Shown: piece after piece, positions 13,022 to 23,469 of the stretch | Numbering within the stretch: position 1 is the stretch's first letter | Layout: the number at the start of each line of letters is the position of its first letter | NCBI GenBank assembly: GCA_029891345.1 | Contig: CM057009.1 | Span: 231,809,178 to 231,873,177, forward strand | Length of the DNA stretch: 64,000 bases | Reading direction: 5' to 3' | From: Dryococelus australis | Taxonomy: Eukaryota; Arthropoda; Insecta; Phasmatodea; Phasmatidae | The notes under the pieces: generated by a model | Seen by the model: only the letters and a program-made list of their open reading frames with translations | The model's database searches: none | Told to the model about the DNA's origin: nothing | Position numbers and translations under genes: made by a program

Positions 13022-14552
13022 CAGAGGTGGGCAAAGCTTTGAAAATTCGGATTTAAATTGAATATTTTCAATATTCAGCTTTGTATTTGAAATCAAATTT
13101 TTGCTTCGAACTTCGAAACAAAAAAATACTTTTGGGCAACTTGAATGATTTATTATTATTCACCCAAAAAGCAAAAGAAGACAATGTGCGCTTAATAATA
13201 TCAACGTTTTAATCCCACATTTGCCACACACATGGCTAGTGAAACATGAAAACATTACCTCAACTCAACAGAATGCCCACAAATTAGTCCAAACTGCATT
13301 CGGTGTAAAATAATTGTCAGTATCTAATTTTACTCACAATATAGCAAAACGGAATTATCTGGGAAAAATCTTTTTATATTACTAAACATTTCATCATCTT
13401 TCCAAACTTAATTCAGTACCTCACATTTTAATCGGTATTATATGTTTATTTTCCTCATGTACAACAGAGTTTTGCAGTGCGATAAATATGATATCAAACT
13501 GCAAGTTTTACAGACTGAACTGCTGTGAAAAGTGTGAAATTGAACACACTGCTATTCAAATCTCACTTTTCAATAATGTAATTTAAAAAATGGGTAATTG
13601 TAAATAAAATACAAGTGTGGTTTCGTGCCAGATGTATTGTATTGACGCTTTACATATGCAATTATGATTTGATGAATCAAATTTAGTCGAGGAAAATTGA
13701 TTTTTCTGCATATTCACAGACAGATTTGAGTTTGTCATATAAGCAAAAAAATAATTGTACATCATATAATGTGTAACTTGAGCCATTTTGCTTCCCAGCT
13801 AAGCGCTTCCTCTTTGAAACCATTTGCAAATTAATTGGATTAGCCCTTAATCCGCAAACTCTATTTTTAGACCTTCCCATCAACATGTCATTCGCCTAGT
13901 GAATTAGAACCTGCCCGCCCCTACTATTACTACTCAAGCGTTTTATGTCTCTGGGCGACATCAGATAAGGGAACCCTTGTTAAAGTTGACAGGTACAGTC
14001 TCAGCACTACAAAAATACATCCAACCATAGGACACACTGTATTTAAGCATGAAAAGCATTTGTCAAAATCCTTTCTCTCATGGCATGCCAATTTTGGAGG
14101 ATTAACTGCTTCTTGAGTAAAAAATTATGATTAGAATTCCATAGCAATGTTGTGTATGTAACACAAACTTAAATACTGAACTAGCTGTGTCACACATGTA
14201 TGGTATTTATTGTCCTAAGTTTTGAATTGAAGATGACCCCGAATTGTGGACGACCCCTTATTTTTTCTATTCCTTTTCTGTCAAAAAAAATCCTCGTCTT
14301 CTTTTCGGGTAAACACGGTACATGGTAAAAAACTATAAATTTTTTTGGAAATTGGTGGAAAACATTTATTTTTTATCTGCCTTTTACCTATCTTGTAAAA
14401 TGTATGTAATTATTAAATTTATAAAATATATATATATAATTGGTACAATGTATACTTGTCAACAAAACACTTAGAATTGATATTCGATTTGAATTCGCAA
14501 ATATTTTAACAAATTCACTTTGAAATGAAATATCCAGCTTCACCCACCCCTC
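13022..14552. mobile_element. Non-autonomous hAT element (1,531 bp)
   Basis: The plus-strand left end reads CAGAGGTGGGCAAAGC and the right end, complemented, reads GAGGGGTGGGTGAAGCT; CAGRGGTGGGCAAA is a standard hAT terminus. Both ends abut the 8-bp repeat GTTTGAAT. The subterminal zones are rich in TTCGAA/AATATTC-type motifs, as in many arthropod hATs. No hAT dimerisation domain, BED finger or DDE block was found; the small ORFs (for example 13683-13886 minus) are unsupported, so the element is non-autonomous or fully decayed. It sits between the codons for DQPLF and NIQW of the Academ-like gene, so it post-dates that gene's arrival. Confidence 0.88.
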
Positions 14553-14560
14553 GTTTGAAT
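14553..14560 (+). repeat. hAT target site duplication, right copy
   Basis: GTTTGAAT, the exact partner of 13014-13021. Confidence 0.9.
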
Positions 14561-16489
14561 AGTGGTTGATCACATTCTAGTATAGGTATTTGGCCTGGGT
14601 TGACATGAGCCATTGCATCTTTGATTACATTCATAGCATGTCTCATCATTGCTACTGTCTTAGAATATTCATAAAACAGAGGGAGCAGAACAGACTTACT
14701 TACATAGCTATTCAAAGCACAGTCTTCTTCCATATGTGTACTGTGAAATGCTGCCCAAGATATATGTACATCTAAATCTTCAGTACCAGCTATGTCTCCA
14801 CCAATGCTTTGAATGGTTCTTCGTACTTCATTGCACCAGTCAATTTCATTCTCCCCCATATTTTCCCTTTCAGGTATCTGTTAAGTTTTAATTTCTGGGA
14901 CTGTCTGTGTCATTTTGAAGCCCTGAATGGGGAGTACTAAGGTGTAGTTTTGGGGTAACTTTTTCACTTTCTTGCCTTTAGAATTTAGCAGAGGTAATAT
15001 TGTCTTATTTAAGTTGAGGGCATCAATATTGACATGCTGGAACAAAGGAATTCCAGTTTTGTGAAATTAACTCTTTGCACTCATTGAGGAATGGTTATGG
15101 TCTGGGTTGTCGACTGCAGCGGTAGTGAAGAAACATTTCTGGAATGTTTGAGGGCACACCATACCAATGTCTTCGTAAAATGTAGCAGCAGTCTTTCCTA
15201 GATCGGCTGACATCAATAAAACGCAGTCATATGAGCCGGACAGTCCAAGGTTGTAGAATGTTTCAATAATTTATTTAGACCTGGTTTTTGAATGCATATA
15301 AGCACCAACAAATAATGGTTGAGATGTCTCTTGGTGCATATAGTGCTGTTGGTTTCCAGACGAAGAGGCACAACTTGATCGGACATTAAACGCCAGCAAC
15401 TGAGACAGCGATATAATAGTCTGTGTTCAAGGTTCAGATTCGTCAATACATGTGCCATTCATAATAAGAGGCATGAAGTATAAAATGGAATCGGCAACTG
15501 AGTTTTGTTGACAATTTGTAGATAAAGTTCCATTGAATGGTTGACAGTTGTTTTTCAGTGCGTCTCTTCATATGATCTTCACAGCTTGCGACAGGATAAC
15601 AGCTTCAGTTTCTCCATCATGTTCACACAAATGAAGAAGAGACTGTCCAACACCATTGGAACTAGCTAGGTTCAGATCCCTGCCCTCAGTATATGGCTTC
15701 AGCTCTGGCATATAGTTCAGTATTTTATCTTTCAAGCACGTGGAATGCACAGTAGTTGCATCACCCCCTAGTTCTGTTAACTCGGTCTTGAAACATTTTC
15801 GTCAAAGTTCACAGTTGAAATATGGGAGCCACAACATCTTCTTGTAAACCCCTTTCAATGAAGCTAATTGTCTCTGCATATGATTTTTCCCATATTTGAG
15901 GCTGGGTAGAGGCTTTTTCATTTTCTTCTCTAGCTCGCAAATCTTTCTTGTATAGTCTAACTAAACAATCCCTGTGGTATTTGGCTTCAATTGCTATTAA
16001 GTTGCCTTCATGTAACTTTGTGATCAAGTCTTGGTCCTGTAAATTTGTAACACATCGCCTAACTCGTGCATCTAATTCTAAGGTACACACTTCATGCAAC
16101 ACACGCAAAGAAGAACCAGTATTGCCACAGATAAAAGATACTGCATGACTAGCATTCACCTTGCCAGTGAACACATGAGTTAACTTCCTTTTTGGACATT
16201 TGGTTGTCCTTTCGCCATTATCAGACATGCTGCGTTTCTGTGCATGCATAAAAGATTTGTTGTTATATTTAAGACTACATGTTTTATGGAATTTAGCTTT
16301 ATGTTTTGTGAGAATGCTCTCGATACCATTACCATTGTCAATGTGCCCAATTTTCAAAGTTTCTGGTAATGCTTTTAGTTTATCAAAATCTCTTAAATTT
16401 ACACTAAGGGTTCGATAACTTCCACTGCGCTGAAAATATTCACCAGGGCACACAAGACTATCATCACAATCCTTCTGACACAGAAGCAC

Positions 16490-16729
16490 AGGTTCCAGTT
16501 TGTAGTGTTAAGTATTGGTTAATGTTCATCTCCTTTCACATCTTCACCAACTTCATCCACCAGCTTAAAACGTTTCTCTATACTTGCACATTATATTACC
16601 TGTAAATATAAAAAACAAATTCAATTACAAATAATACAAATTACAAATAATACAAATTATTTAAGTATACTAACTTCAAATGTAATTAATACATTATGAA
16701 TTAGAAGCATTCATTATAGAAGTGGTTTC
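16490..16729. other. 5' leader of the Academ-like element
   Basis: AT-rich, between the N-terminal coding block and the right inverted repeat. Holds a short tandem of ACAAATAATACAAATT-type units near 16620-16660. Expected to hold the promoter of the minus-strand gene; no clear TATA placement could be chosen. Confidence 0.4.
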
Positions 16730-17011
16730 CACCCCCACAAAAACTTGGTGCCGGCCATTTTTAAATGGTCTATGAGGTCCTTATAATAACAGGTATAAGG
16801 CTTTGTTATTCTTAAACAAAAATTATACATTTTTAACATGACAGAAAAGTCTAAAAACATGCGGCAAAGTTGGGTAATGCGTTTTGACCTTTAAGGGGTT
16901 TTAAAAATTACCGGGGTAACATAGCAGAATCCTCCCACCTTTAAATTGATGTTCACTGACCCCAGATCACAACAAAACAGAGAAATCACTTTTTTCCAAA
17001 AGTGCATAATT
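16730..17011 (-). repeat. Right terminal inverted repeat of the Academ-like element
   Basis: Complement of 9228-9518, ending CCAAAAGTGCATAATT at 17011 where the gypsy sequence resumes. Confidence 0.9.
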
Positions 17012-17700
17012 CGTCCAAATTTCTGCATGGAATTGGTAGCCACAGCATCTCAAGGCTTAAATGACTGTGAACAATACCATTCACAATCCAAGAAAGAATT
17101 GTTAACCATATAGTTTGCTGTATCTAAATTTCATGACTGTGGGTTGAATGTCAGTGTGCAGATAGATTACAAACCATTAATCTCCTTAATGCTGAAAAAT
17201 GTAGGCAGTATAGGGTAACCTCATTTTCAGCACCCCCATCATAAGCTTATGAAAGATTCATTTGATGTCTAAGTCTCCGGCAAAGACCTACATTTTGCAG
17301 GTATGTTGTCTTGATCACACTTGAATGAAACAGTTGCAGACACTGAAATGCTAGCAGATGGTCGATTCAGTCAGTGTCCATTTGCCCATGAGCGAGGACA
17401 AATGGAACCTCTTTCGCAAGGAATCAACATATCGCACAGTGCAGTCGGTTACTGAACTACATGTTCAGGGCTGGCCACACGTAAGGAAGGTAAAAGGGGA
17501 AATGCAAACATTACAACAAATTTGCAGAATGACATTCAGTTAGCTGATGGAATAGTTTTCTTGCCTCACAAGATCATTGTCTCTGAGCACATCTACCATC
17601 TCTTTTATACCAATCCTCAGGGTTGTCTCCACCTAGAAGTCCAGGTGGGGGAACCAGTTGGCATGTCTGCAATAATACCCGATTGGGAATAACATCATCA
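17012..17700 (+). pseudogene. Ty3/gypsy pol relic, right part (RNase H to linker)
   Basis: Continues the gypsy copy cut at 9227. ELVATASQGLNDCEQY, KKELLTI, AVSKFHDCGLNVSVQIDYKP and SGKDLHFAGMLS are the second half of a gypsy RNase H. It is followed by the linker to integrase (TVQSVTELHVQGWP and the DGIVFLPHKIIV block near 17545-17580). Stops (for example TAG after LLTI near 17130) and frame changes show decay. Integrase catalytic motifs are not seen; the copy ends or becomes unreadable near 17700. Confidence 0.75.
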
Positions 17701-18966
17701 ACAGATCAAGTAGCCCCTCCTTAGTAAAAGGTGCATGTGGAATAGTAGAAAAGAACTGGGTGGGATGTTCCTCACATGGCCTGTGTTCCCTTCTTTAGGA
17801 GGAGGGGGAACCGGACCTGATGCAGCCGGACCTCGCTCATGCGCACCACACACGTCCATGATGTAATTTTGCATGACTCGAGGACAAGTTGGGCGCAAAA
17901 TGTCAGGGGACGGCCTTGGGAGCCAGCCAGCAGAGATCGGAAAGTCAGGGATGGACAAAACTGAACTGATAAAAATAAATACTTATTTATTCAAGGAAAG
18001 TGTGTACACAAGGTCTGGGAATTAATGAATTAACTCCCAGTCCAGCAGAGTGATGTCACCGATAATCTAAGTATTGAGAACACACTTGTTCTGGACCACC
18101 TCCAAGAAGACTCAAGAAATCTGCACTGGGGACTGGTTCACTGCTAAATATACAGCATACACAATGATCTTATCCTGGCAGTCCTCAATAGTATTAGTCG
18201 GGCTACCTATTTTCTCACAGTTCATTCTGCACAGCCTACAACAGGCTATAAAAGTGTGATACTGGAGACACCTTATATTTATTTTTTATATACAATTTTC
18301 ATTTGGTTTGTTCTCCTTGTTGACACCAAAACCGTATTTGAAACACCAGTTCCTGTATACAAATCCAGAATGCAGTTACAGTCACAGATTACAAAAGACA
18401 TTTTTGGCAGTGAACAGGCAAATGTTTTGTTAAATTTATAATTCAGGCACCTCGTGATACATCTTAAAGGAAAGTAAAAGTAGAATTTACCCTTGTGGTA
18501 AATTTTTTCAACTGAATTCTTTATTTACTTTAGAGTAGTTAACAGAAATAATAATAATTTATCACACAAGTTAACATTATTAATATTTTAAACTTTTCGG
18601 ACTGGTGCCACATGAATTAAAATTAAAATGATAAAATTTCATAATGAAAATGGGAATTGTAAACTTACCAATCCATGTTACAGAATATATATTCACAGTG
18701 ATTAAGAATGACCAAACACAAACTATCTCTTCCGTTTCCCGTAATTGAATTATGGAACATTACCATTTATTGTTAAAGCCTTTCTTTGAGATACATCAAA
18801 ATGTGTTCTTTTCTCTCTCCTCTTATGACTACTATCACCATCGACAGACAAGTATTTGAACAAATTTTCAACTTCATACCATTTAAATTGATTACTTTTA
18901 TAATATTTGTTACAAAACATCAATATTGAATGTAACCAGTGCGGACCAAAACCATTCCCCAAAAAA
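17701..18966. other. Possible gypsy LTR start at 17901; otherwise no gene
   Basis: TGTCAGGGGACGG at 17901 follows a purine-rich stretch (CTCGAGGACAAGTTGGG) at the place where a plus-strand gypsy element should end, and AATAAATA follows near 17970. This fits the start of a 3' LTR, but no second LTR copy was found to confirm it. From 18270 on the sequence is plain AT-rich. Confidence 0.25.
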
Positions 18967-19016
18967 GGTTAGGTTAGGTAAGGCTAAGTTAGGTTAGGTA
19001 GTGTTAGGTTAGGTTA
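18967..19016 (+). repeat. Interstitial TTAGG (insect telomere-type) array
   Basis: About ten imperfect AGGTT/TTAGG units in 50 bp, with variants such as AAGGCTAAG and AGTGTTAGG. TTAGG is the canonical insect telomere unit; here it is internal and adjoins the hairpin at 19029. Confidence 0.8.
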
Positions 19017-19028
19017 TGACAGGTGTGC

Positions 19029-19361
19029 AACACTAAAAAAGTATCAACATCTTACACAATAATTCAAGTCAAACAAAACTTTTTTTAAGGTATAGCATTT
19101 GACATCTAATGGAAATAACAGGCAACACTGGGTTAGTAAAAGTGGTTATTATTTTTTCATTAAACGTCATATGTCAAAAAAGAGTAATGTTTTCAATGAA
19201 ATGAATTTGTAATGATGTTTAATGAAATAATAATAACCACTTTTACTAACCCAGTGTTGTTGTTGGTTATTTCCATTAGATGTAAAATGCAATACCTTAA
19301 AAAAAGTTTAGTTTGACTTGAATTATTGTATAAGGTGTTCGTAATTTTTTAGTATTTCAGA
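19029..19361. repeat. Long imperfect hairpin (about 140-bp arms, 43-bp loop)
   Basis: Left arm 19029-19169 and right arm about 19212-19361 are inverted copies. Matching blocks include ACAATAATTCAAGTCAAAC, CTAATGGAAATAAC and AACACTGGGTTAGTAAAAGTGG with their complements. The outermost bases (ACTAAAAAA) also pair, so it could be a fold-back MITE. No coding potential. Confidence 0.85.
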
Positions 19362-21714
19362 TAGATATTCCCAGATTACTATGTGCCAAACAAAAAGGGT
19401 AAGAAAGCATGGTAAGGTGGTCAGATTGCTTGTTTATTTATATTGGTACATCATTGACGCCGGCTAACAGCCAGCGGCACTAGAGTCCATGACGGCACTC
19501 ACCATGCACGTGTCACGTGCATAGAGGCCAATATTTTGAACTTTCATATAAAATACTATTTTTCAGTGTAAAATGTGTTTTGTATTTGCAGAGTTTAATA
19601 TGTCTTTAAATGTTTTGAAGTGTTTTTGTTATTTTGAAATTGTTTGGTTATGAAATTCATTGTACCCGTGGCACCGATATTAAGAACACTAATATTCCGG
19701 CGTGAATGCCATCATAAAGAGATACTGAAATAATATGAAAAATTCATAAAAAATAATAAATTGTAAAACAGTATTTAATTTGTGCCATTTTATTTTCACT
19801 AATAAAATATTTTACTCGGCGTGCATAGCACTTCGGCTTATGTGAACCCCATAGGCAGCCATGTAGGTCCATGCGATGCTTGCCTCTGGACAGTCTGTCG
19901 AGGAGAGCTGGCGAGGTAAGATACTGTCACGTACGCACTACAACTTTTGTTCACTGATGTAGGTTTCAATAGTCAATTTAGTTTACCTGTCAACCTTTGC
20001 TTGTGTATGTTTTGCCAGACATTTTCTCCAGCATTATGCTTCCGCTTTACTAATTTATTTCACCCTTGTGGCATTTTTAACTTAATCGAGGAGAAAGATG
20101 TCGGAGAGGTCACGCCACCCGCGCAACTTGAATCAGGCACCATCTGCCTATGTTAGTGGCATTTCAGTGTAATTTCTGCATTATTGCTACGTGCAATTTT
20201 AAGGGCTTTATTTTCATGCATGCATTTGAGGTATATTTTTTTGTGTTTGAATATTTTACACCATCATCACATATAACAACGTGGCTAACAGACGCTAAGT
20301 ACTTGTATACACCGTCATTGCGTTTTGAGCGCTTATTTATGTAATATTGTATGTGCAATATTTTATTCAGGGTTCTATGTTCAATTTTGTCAGGGTTCCA
20401 TGTAATTTTCCCGTAAATTGATACTTTTTGTGTTTGACCACGCGGTTACTTTCATGTTTGATTTTACCACCATCAGGCATGCTACATGGCTGCAATCTCA
20501 TAAATCGTAAAGAGAATAATTTTCTTATTCGGTATAGTACTTTGTCTGAATTTGATTTGCTGTTTTTATAAAGAATATTGCATTCATTTGTAATTCATAG
20601 TGTCCTGTCTTCAGGGAAAAACTGTCAGTCCACCCTAGCGGCTGTCGGCCCTCTTGCCTTGTGAAGGCTGTGCTTTCACGCACCTCGGTGAGATCATCCA
20701 TATAGGCGTGTGCTAGATTAATTGTGGGCTGGGGAGCACTCAAGTGAAATTGGCTAGTCATGACCGAGAAAATCATAATTTCATTGACACGTTGATGTGT
20801 ACGCATAGTAACAATAAAAATAAGTCTACAGTGAACTTACCTCTTTTATTCAGTAGTGACAGTGTCCTAGCCACATGTGTTTTATCAAGTGATTATTTTC
20901 AAAATGATGTTTAGTAAAAGTTTAGTATTGCCAACATGTTTGTAAGTATGCACGGGTGAGATGGACACACACAACCCACAGCATCTCTGAGTACCCTGAG
21001 TCTCAATAGTCCGGTGATTGGAAAGCACTGCTGGCACTCATATTACGAGTAAGTTTTTCTGTCATCGTTTGTCTCGTGTCTCACCCGAAGGCATCATTAT
21101 GTTTTCAAATTTCTCATATTCAACAATTAACACCATAAGATGTTTTTGAAAAACACAAATAAAAATTTTAAGATGCTCCTAAAGTTTGATAAGCTGTAGT
21201 CTCTTTCACTCTCTGAGTTGCAATTTAGACACCTTAGAGAGGGATTAATTAAATATATTTTACCAGCATTTTAAAAATGGTATTTTTACGTTTGTGCTGG
21301 ATAAAGATTTATGTTATGATAGTTATTTTAGAGCCCCTACCCAAATATTAGTTAGCTTTTTATATTCAGGATATCACCTCATAATCTAAATTTATTTATT
21401 TTTTTATTTTTAAGTTTTTTTATTTAATGATGGTTTGATTATTTTTATTTATACTTTTTTGCTGGATGTATGTATCTTTGAAGTGTGGAATAGTTTAAAA
21501 TTTTATCTTTGCATGCTACATATGTTAACACTTTACCGCCTAGCTGAATGATAAAAGAGACAGTTTAAGACAGTTTTAATTAAGTGTGAATTCTCAGGAC
21601 GTGATTCTTATCTTAATTTCTGTCCGGGTATGTCAGCGTTGATATGTGAACCCCGAACATTCTCAAATTAGATGCTATGTAGAGCATTCCGATATAACGT
21701 TTGCTCCTGTGGAT
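19362..21714. other. No gene recognised
   Basis: Includes GC-balanced patches at 19445-19530, 19815-19925 and 20610-20710 that could be regulatory or exon sequence of a host gene. GCGAGGTAAG near 19910 resembles a splice donor, but I could not join it to a reading frame. Confidence 0.4.
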
Positions 21715-22790
21715 ACTCACCATGGAATGAACTTTTTGCTTCAAAATGAAATAACATTTAGCTAACCACAGCTAGCACTAAAACAACTAAAAACAAGGCA
21801 AAGCCCCACTGACAAAAGAGGCTAAATACATTTAACCCTACGTGACTCTACAACACTATAATTATTAAATGAAATGAGAACTTAAAAACATTTCCAAAAA
21901 GTAGAAACTTGAAAACTAGCCTGGACTTGAGCAATTAAGGAACAATAAAAATAGAGGAGGGTGGTCGTTCTAGCCCTTCCAAAGTCTACTCTAGATAAAA
22001 TAGACACAATAGAAATACTGAGTTAAAATATTACAATAAAATATTATATTGGCGGAGGCGATCCATGGACCCATTTAAAGCTCCTGTCAGTTAAAAGAAT
22101 TACAAGACACTTAATATATATATGAGAACCCTGTGCCCAATGTGCAAGTGTGGCAGCACTGATGGATCCATTCGAATCTAGCTAGGTAAATTGGATGCAG
22201 CCAAATACTACTACAACACGTTAAAAAACACAGAAACTAGCAGAGAGAAAAGATTTAGTTAAACTGAAACAACAATTTAGACCGACTTTCGAACCACAAT
22301 TTTGAAAAACTCTAAACTCACTGCAAGTCCATGAAAACACTAAGTATACCTTATAGAAATTAAAAAGTAGAAACCTGACCCATTAATTTAACAACTGCTA
22401 CCACAGCTCACCATTTACATGCTCCTTCATGATGACACCTCAACTGGACTACATTAAATAATATGCTGTGTCTCAAGGCACACTCAACGAAATGCATTAA
22501 CTGACAATTTAAACTCATGATGCCAATTATAATTCCCTCTAAAGGCTATAATTCCCTCAACCTGACTATCTTCTTTTGTACTGCAGCAATGTTCAACGAG
22601 CGTAGTATAAGGGTGGAGAATGCAGACAGAGCAAGCTGTGCAACCGCTTAAATAAACTAGTCCACTAGGCAAAGGAGGGGAAAGTCAGGGAGGTTAAAGA
22701 GGGAAATACAAGTGAGGGAGACGAATCGGCGATAGAGTATGCTGCCTGATAGACGAGGATAGCACGGATGAAGCACCTGGTGGCACCACC
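21715..22790 (-). repeat. 1.08-kb LTR-like repeat, copy 1
   Basis: Directly repeated at 42590-43665 with high similarity over the whole length, for example GGCGATCCATGGACCCATTTAAAG, GAATTACAAGACACTTAA, GAGCAAGCTGTGCAACCG and AGGCAAAGGAGGGGAAAGTCAGGGAGG. Read on the minus strand it has a TATA-like TTTATTTAAGCGG followed by a start-like region, as in the U3/R part of an LTR. It lies just downstream of the minus-strand gypsy relic. Terminal TG/CA and target duplications could not be fixed, so LTR is a suggestion and dispersed repeat is certain. Confidence 0.75.
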
Positions 22791-23469
22791 GTCGCAACCC
22801 CCACCCCTAAATCTGAGCTCTGGGCACCAAACTCTGTAATCTTGATTCAATGAACACATAGCACATAAGAAGGAAAGTACATAGACATGTAGACTGAAAC
22901 AAAGAGTTGTATATCAGTACAGTAACAATCACGTAGGAGATAGTTCCTTCACACATAGAAATTAACAAACATCAGCAGCGACGAACAACAAACAAAGTGA
23001 TCAACTTTAATTTGATGTTTCCAAAATGTTGAGATTATGAAGTCTCCAGGGACAGCAGGCAACCAAGTGGACAAGCCACTCAGTACCAACAGATGGTTTC
23101 TTCTTGACCATCAGGTAGGGTAGCAGCAGCAGGGGCAGTTGTGAATGGGAAACCAGGTCGATCACTGTCAGTCCCAGCAGTCTCATTCCTCAAATATCTC
23201 AAACGGCAGCCACAAAGACAGCTTGGCTTGATTTGGTGGTGAGGGACGGGAATCATGAAAAAAAAAATAAGGTACCAAAAAGGAGAAGACTAAAGGCAAC
23301 CACATGATAGGGAAAATGTACAAGGTGTACAAGGGGCTAGCACAAAACTCAACAATCACCAAAACTGCAAGGTTAAGCAAAAATTTCACAATAACTATCA
23401 TTGTTTGTAAGGTTTTAACTGGTTTACGTGTGCCTTCCTGAATAACCTACTGGAATGGGGTGACAGTAA
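22791..23469. other. Spacer between gypsy pol and the LTR-like repeat
   Basis: Slightly GC-richer. Probably the 3' untranslated or decayed C-terminal part of the gypsy element on the minus strand. No domain recognised. Confidence 0.4.

Larger units (their letters stand above)
10364..16489 (-). pseudogene. Large XPG/PIN-like nuclease transposase, Academ-like (broken)
   Basis: One gene read from 16489 down to a TGA at 10364-10366, about 1.5 thousand codons without the hAT. Blocks in order: 16489-15809 open, with CQKDCDD, KFHKTC, FICG and KYHRDCL, i.e. two Cys/His zinc-binding modules; 15750-15568 (HSTCLKDKIL, EGRDLNL); 15400-14880 (VGAYMHSKTRSK, TTAAVDNPDHNHSS); 14859-14561 (ISWAAFHST, NPGQIPILECDQPL); hAT interruption; 13010-12413 (NIQW, VVMLGGLHF, ASGTAESFLKASHA, FFALDHQKYAR, FRDMMTL); 12289-12101 (MVAGPEMAR); 11703-11400 (DTFLSYGRRFIAYF, DIVFDKY, KRGKGAWR); 11292-10934 with HEEADTR, TVDTDVL and FHSVTGCDTTSTF, the acidic motifs of an XPG/PIN-like nuclease; 10889-10608 (VERFVIVLYE, VNEARKHLFSKG, PPTRDALRLHTLRAAFQ); 10500-10364, a Cys-rich tail. 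Scattered stops (TAA near 15283, TAA after MSAKS near 15070) and frameshifts make it dead. The family is multi-copy in many animals, usually annotated only as uncharacterised. No valid ATG at the N-terminus was found, so an upstream exon is possible. Confidence 0.7.
9228..17011. mobile_element. 7.8-kb TIR DNA transposon, Academ-like, inserted in gypsy
   Basis: The ends at 9228-9518 and 16730-17011 are long inverted copies of each other. The interior holds one large minus-strand gene. The outer sequences belong to one gypsy RNase H domain that is cut in two. If the palindromic AATT at 9228-9231 and 17008-17011 is the target duplication, the element itself is 9232-17007, beginning ATGCACTTTTGG. 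Removing the element and one AATT brings the gypsy frame halves to within one base of register, as expected for a simple insertion. Without the nested hAT (1,531 bp plus 8 bp) the original length was about 6.2 kb. The encoded XPG/PIN-like region, Cys-rich tail and 4-bp duplication fit the Academ superfamily as defined in Repbase (3-4 bp duplications, Cys8 zinc finger, XPG-type nuclease); that superfamily name is my inference. Confidence 0.75.
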
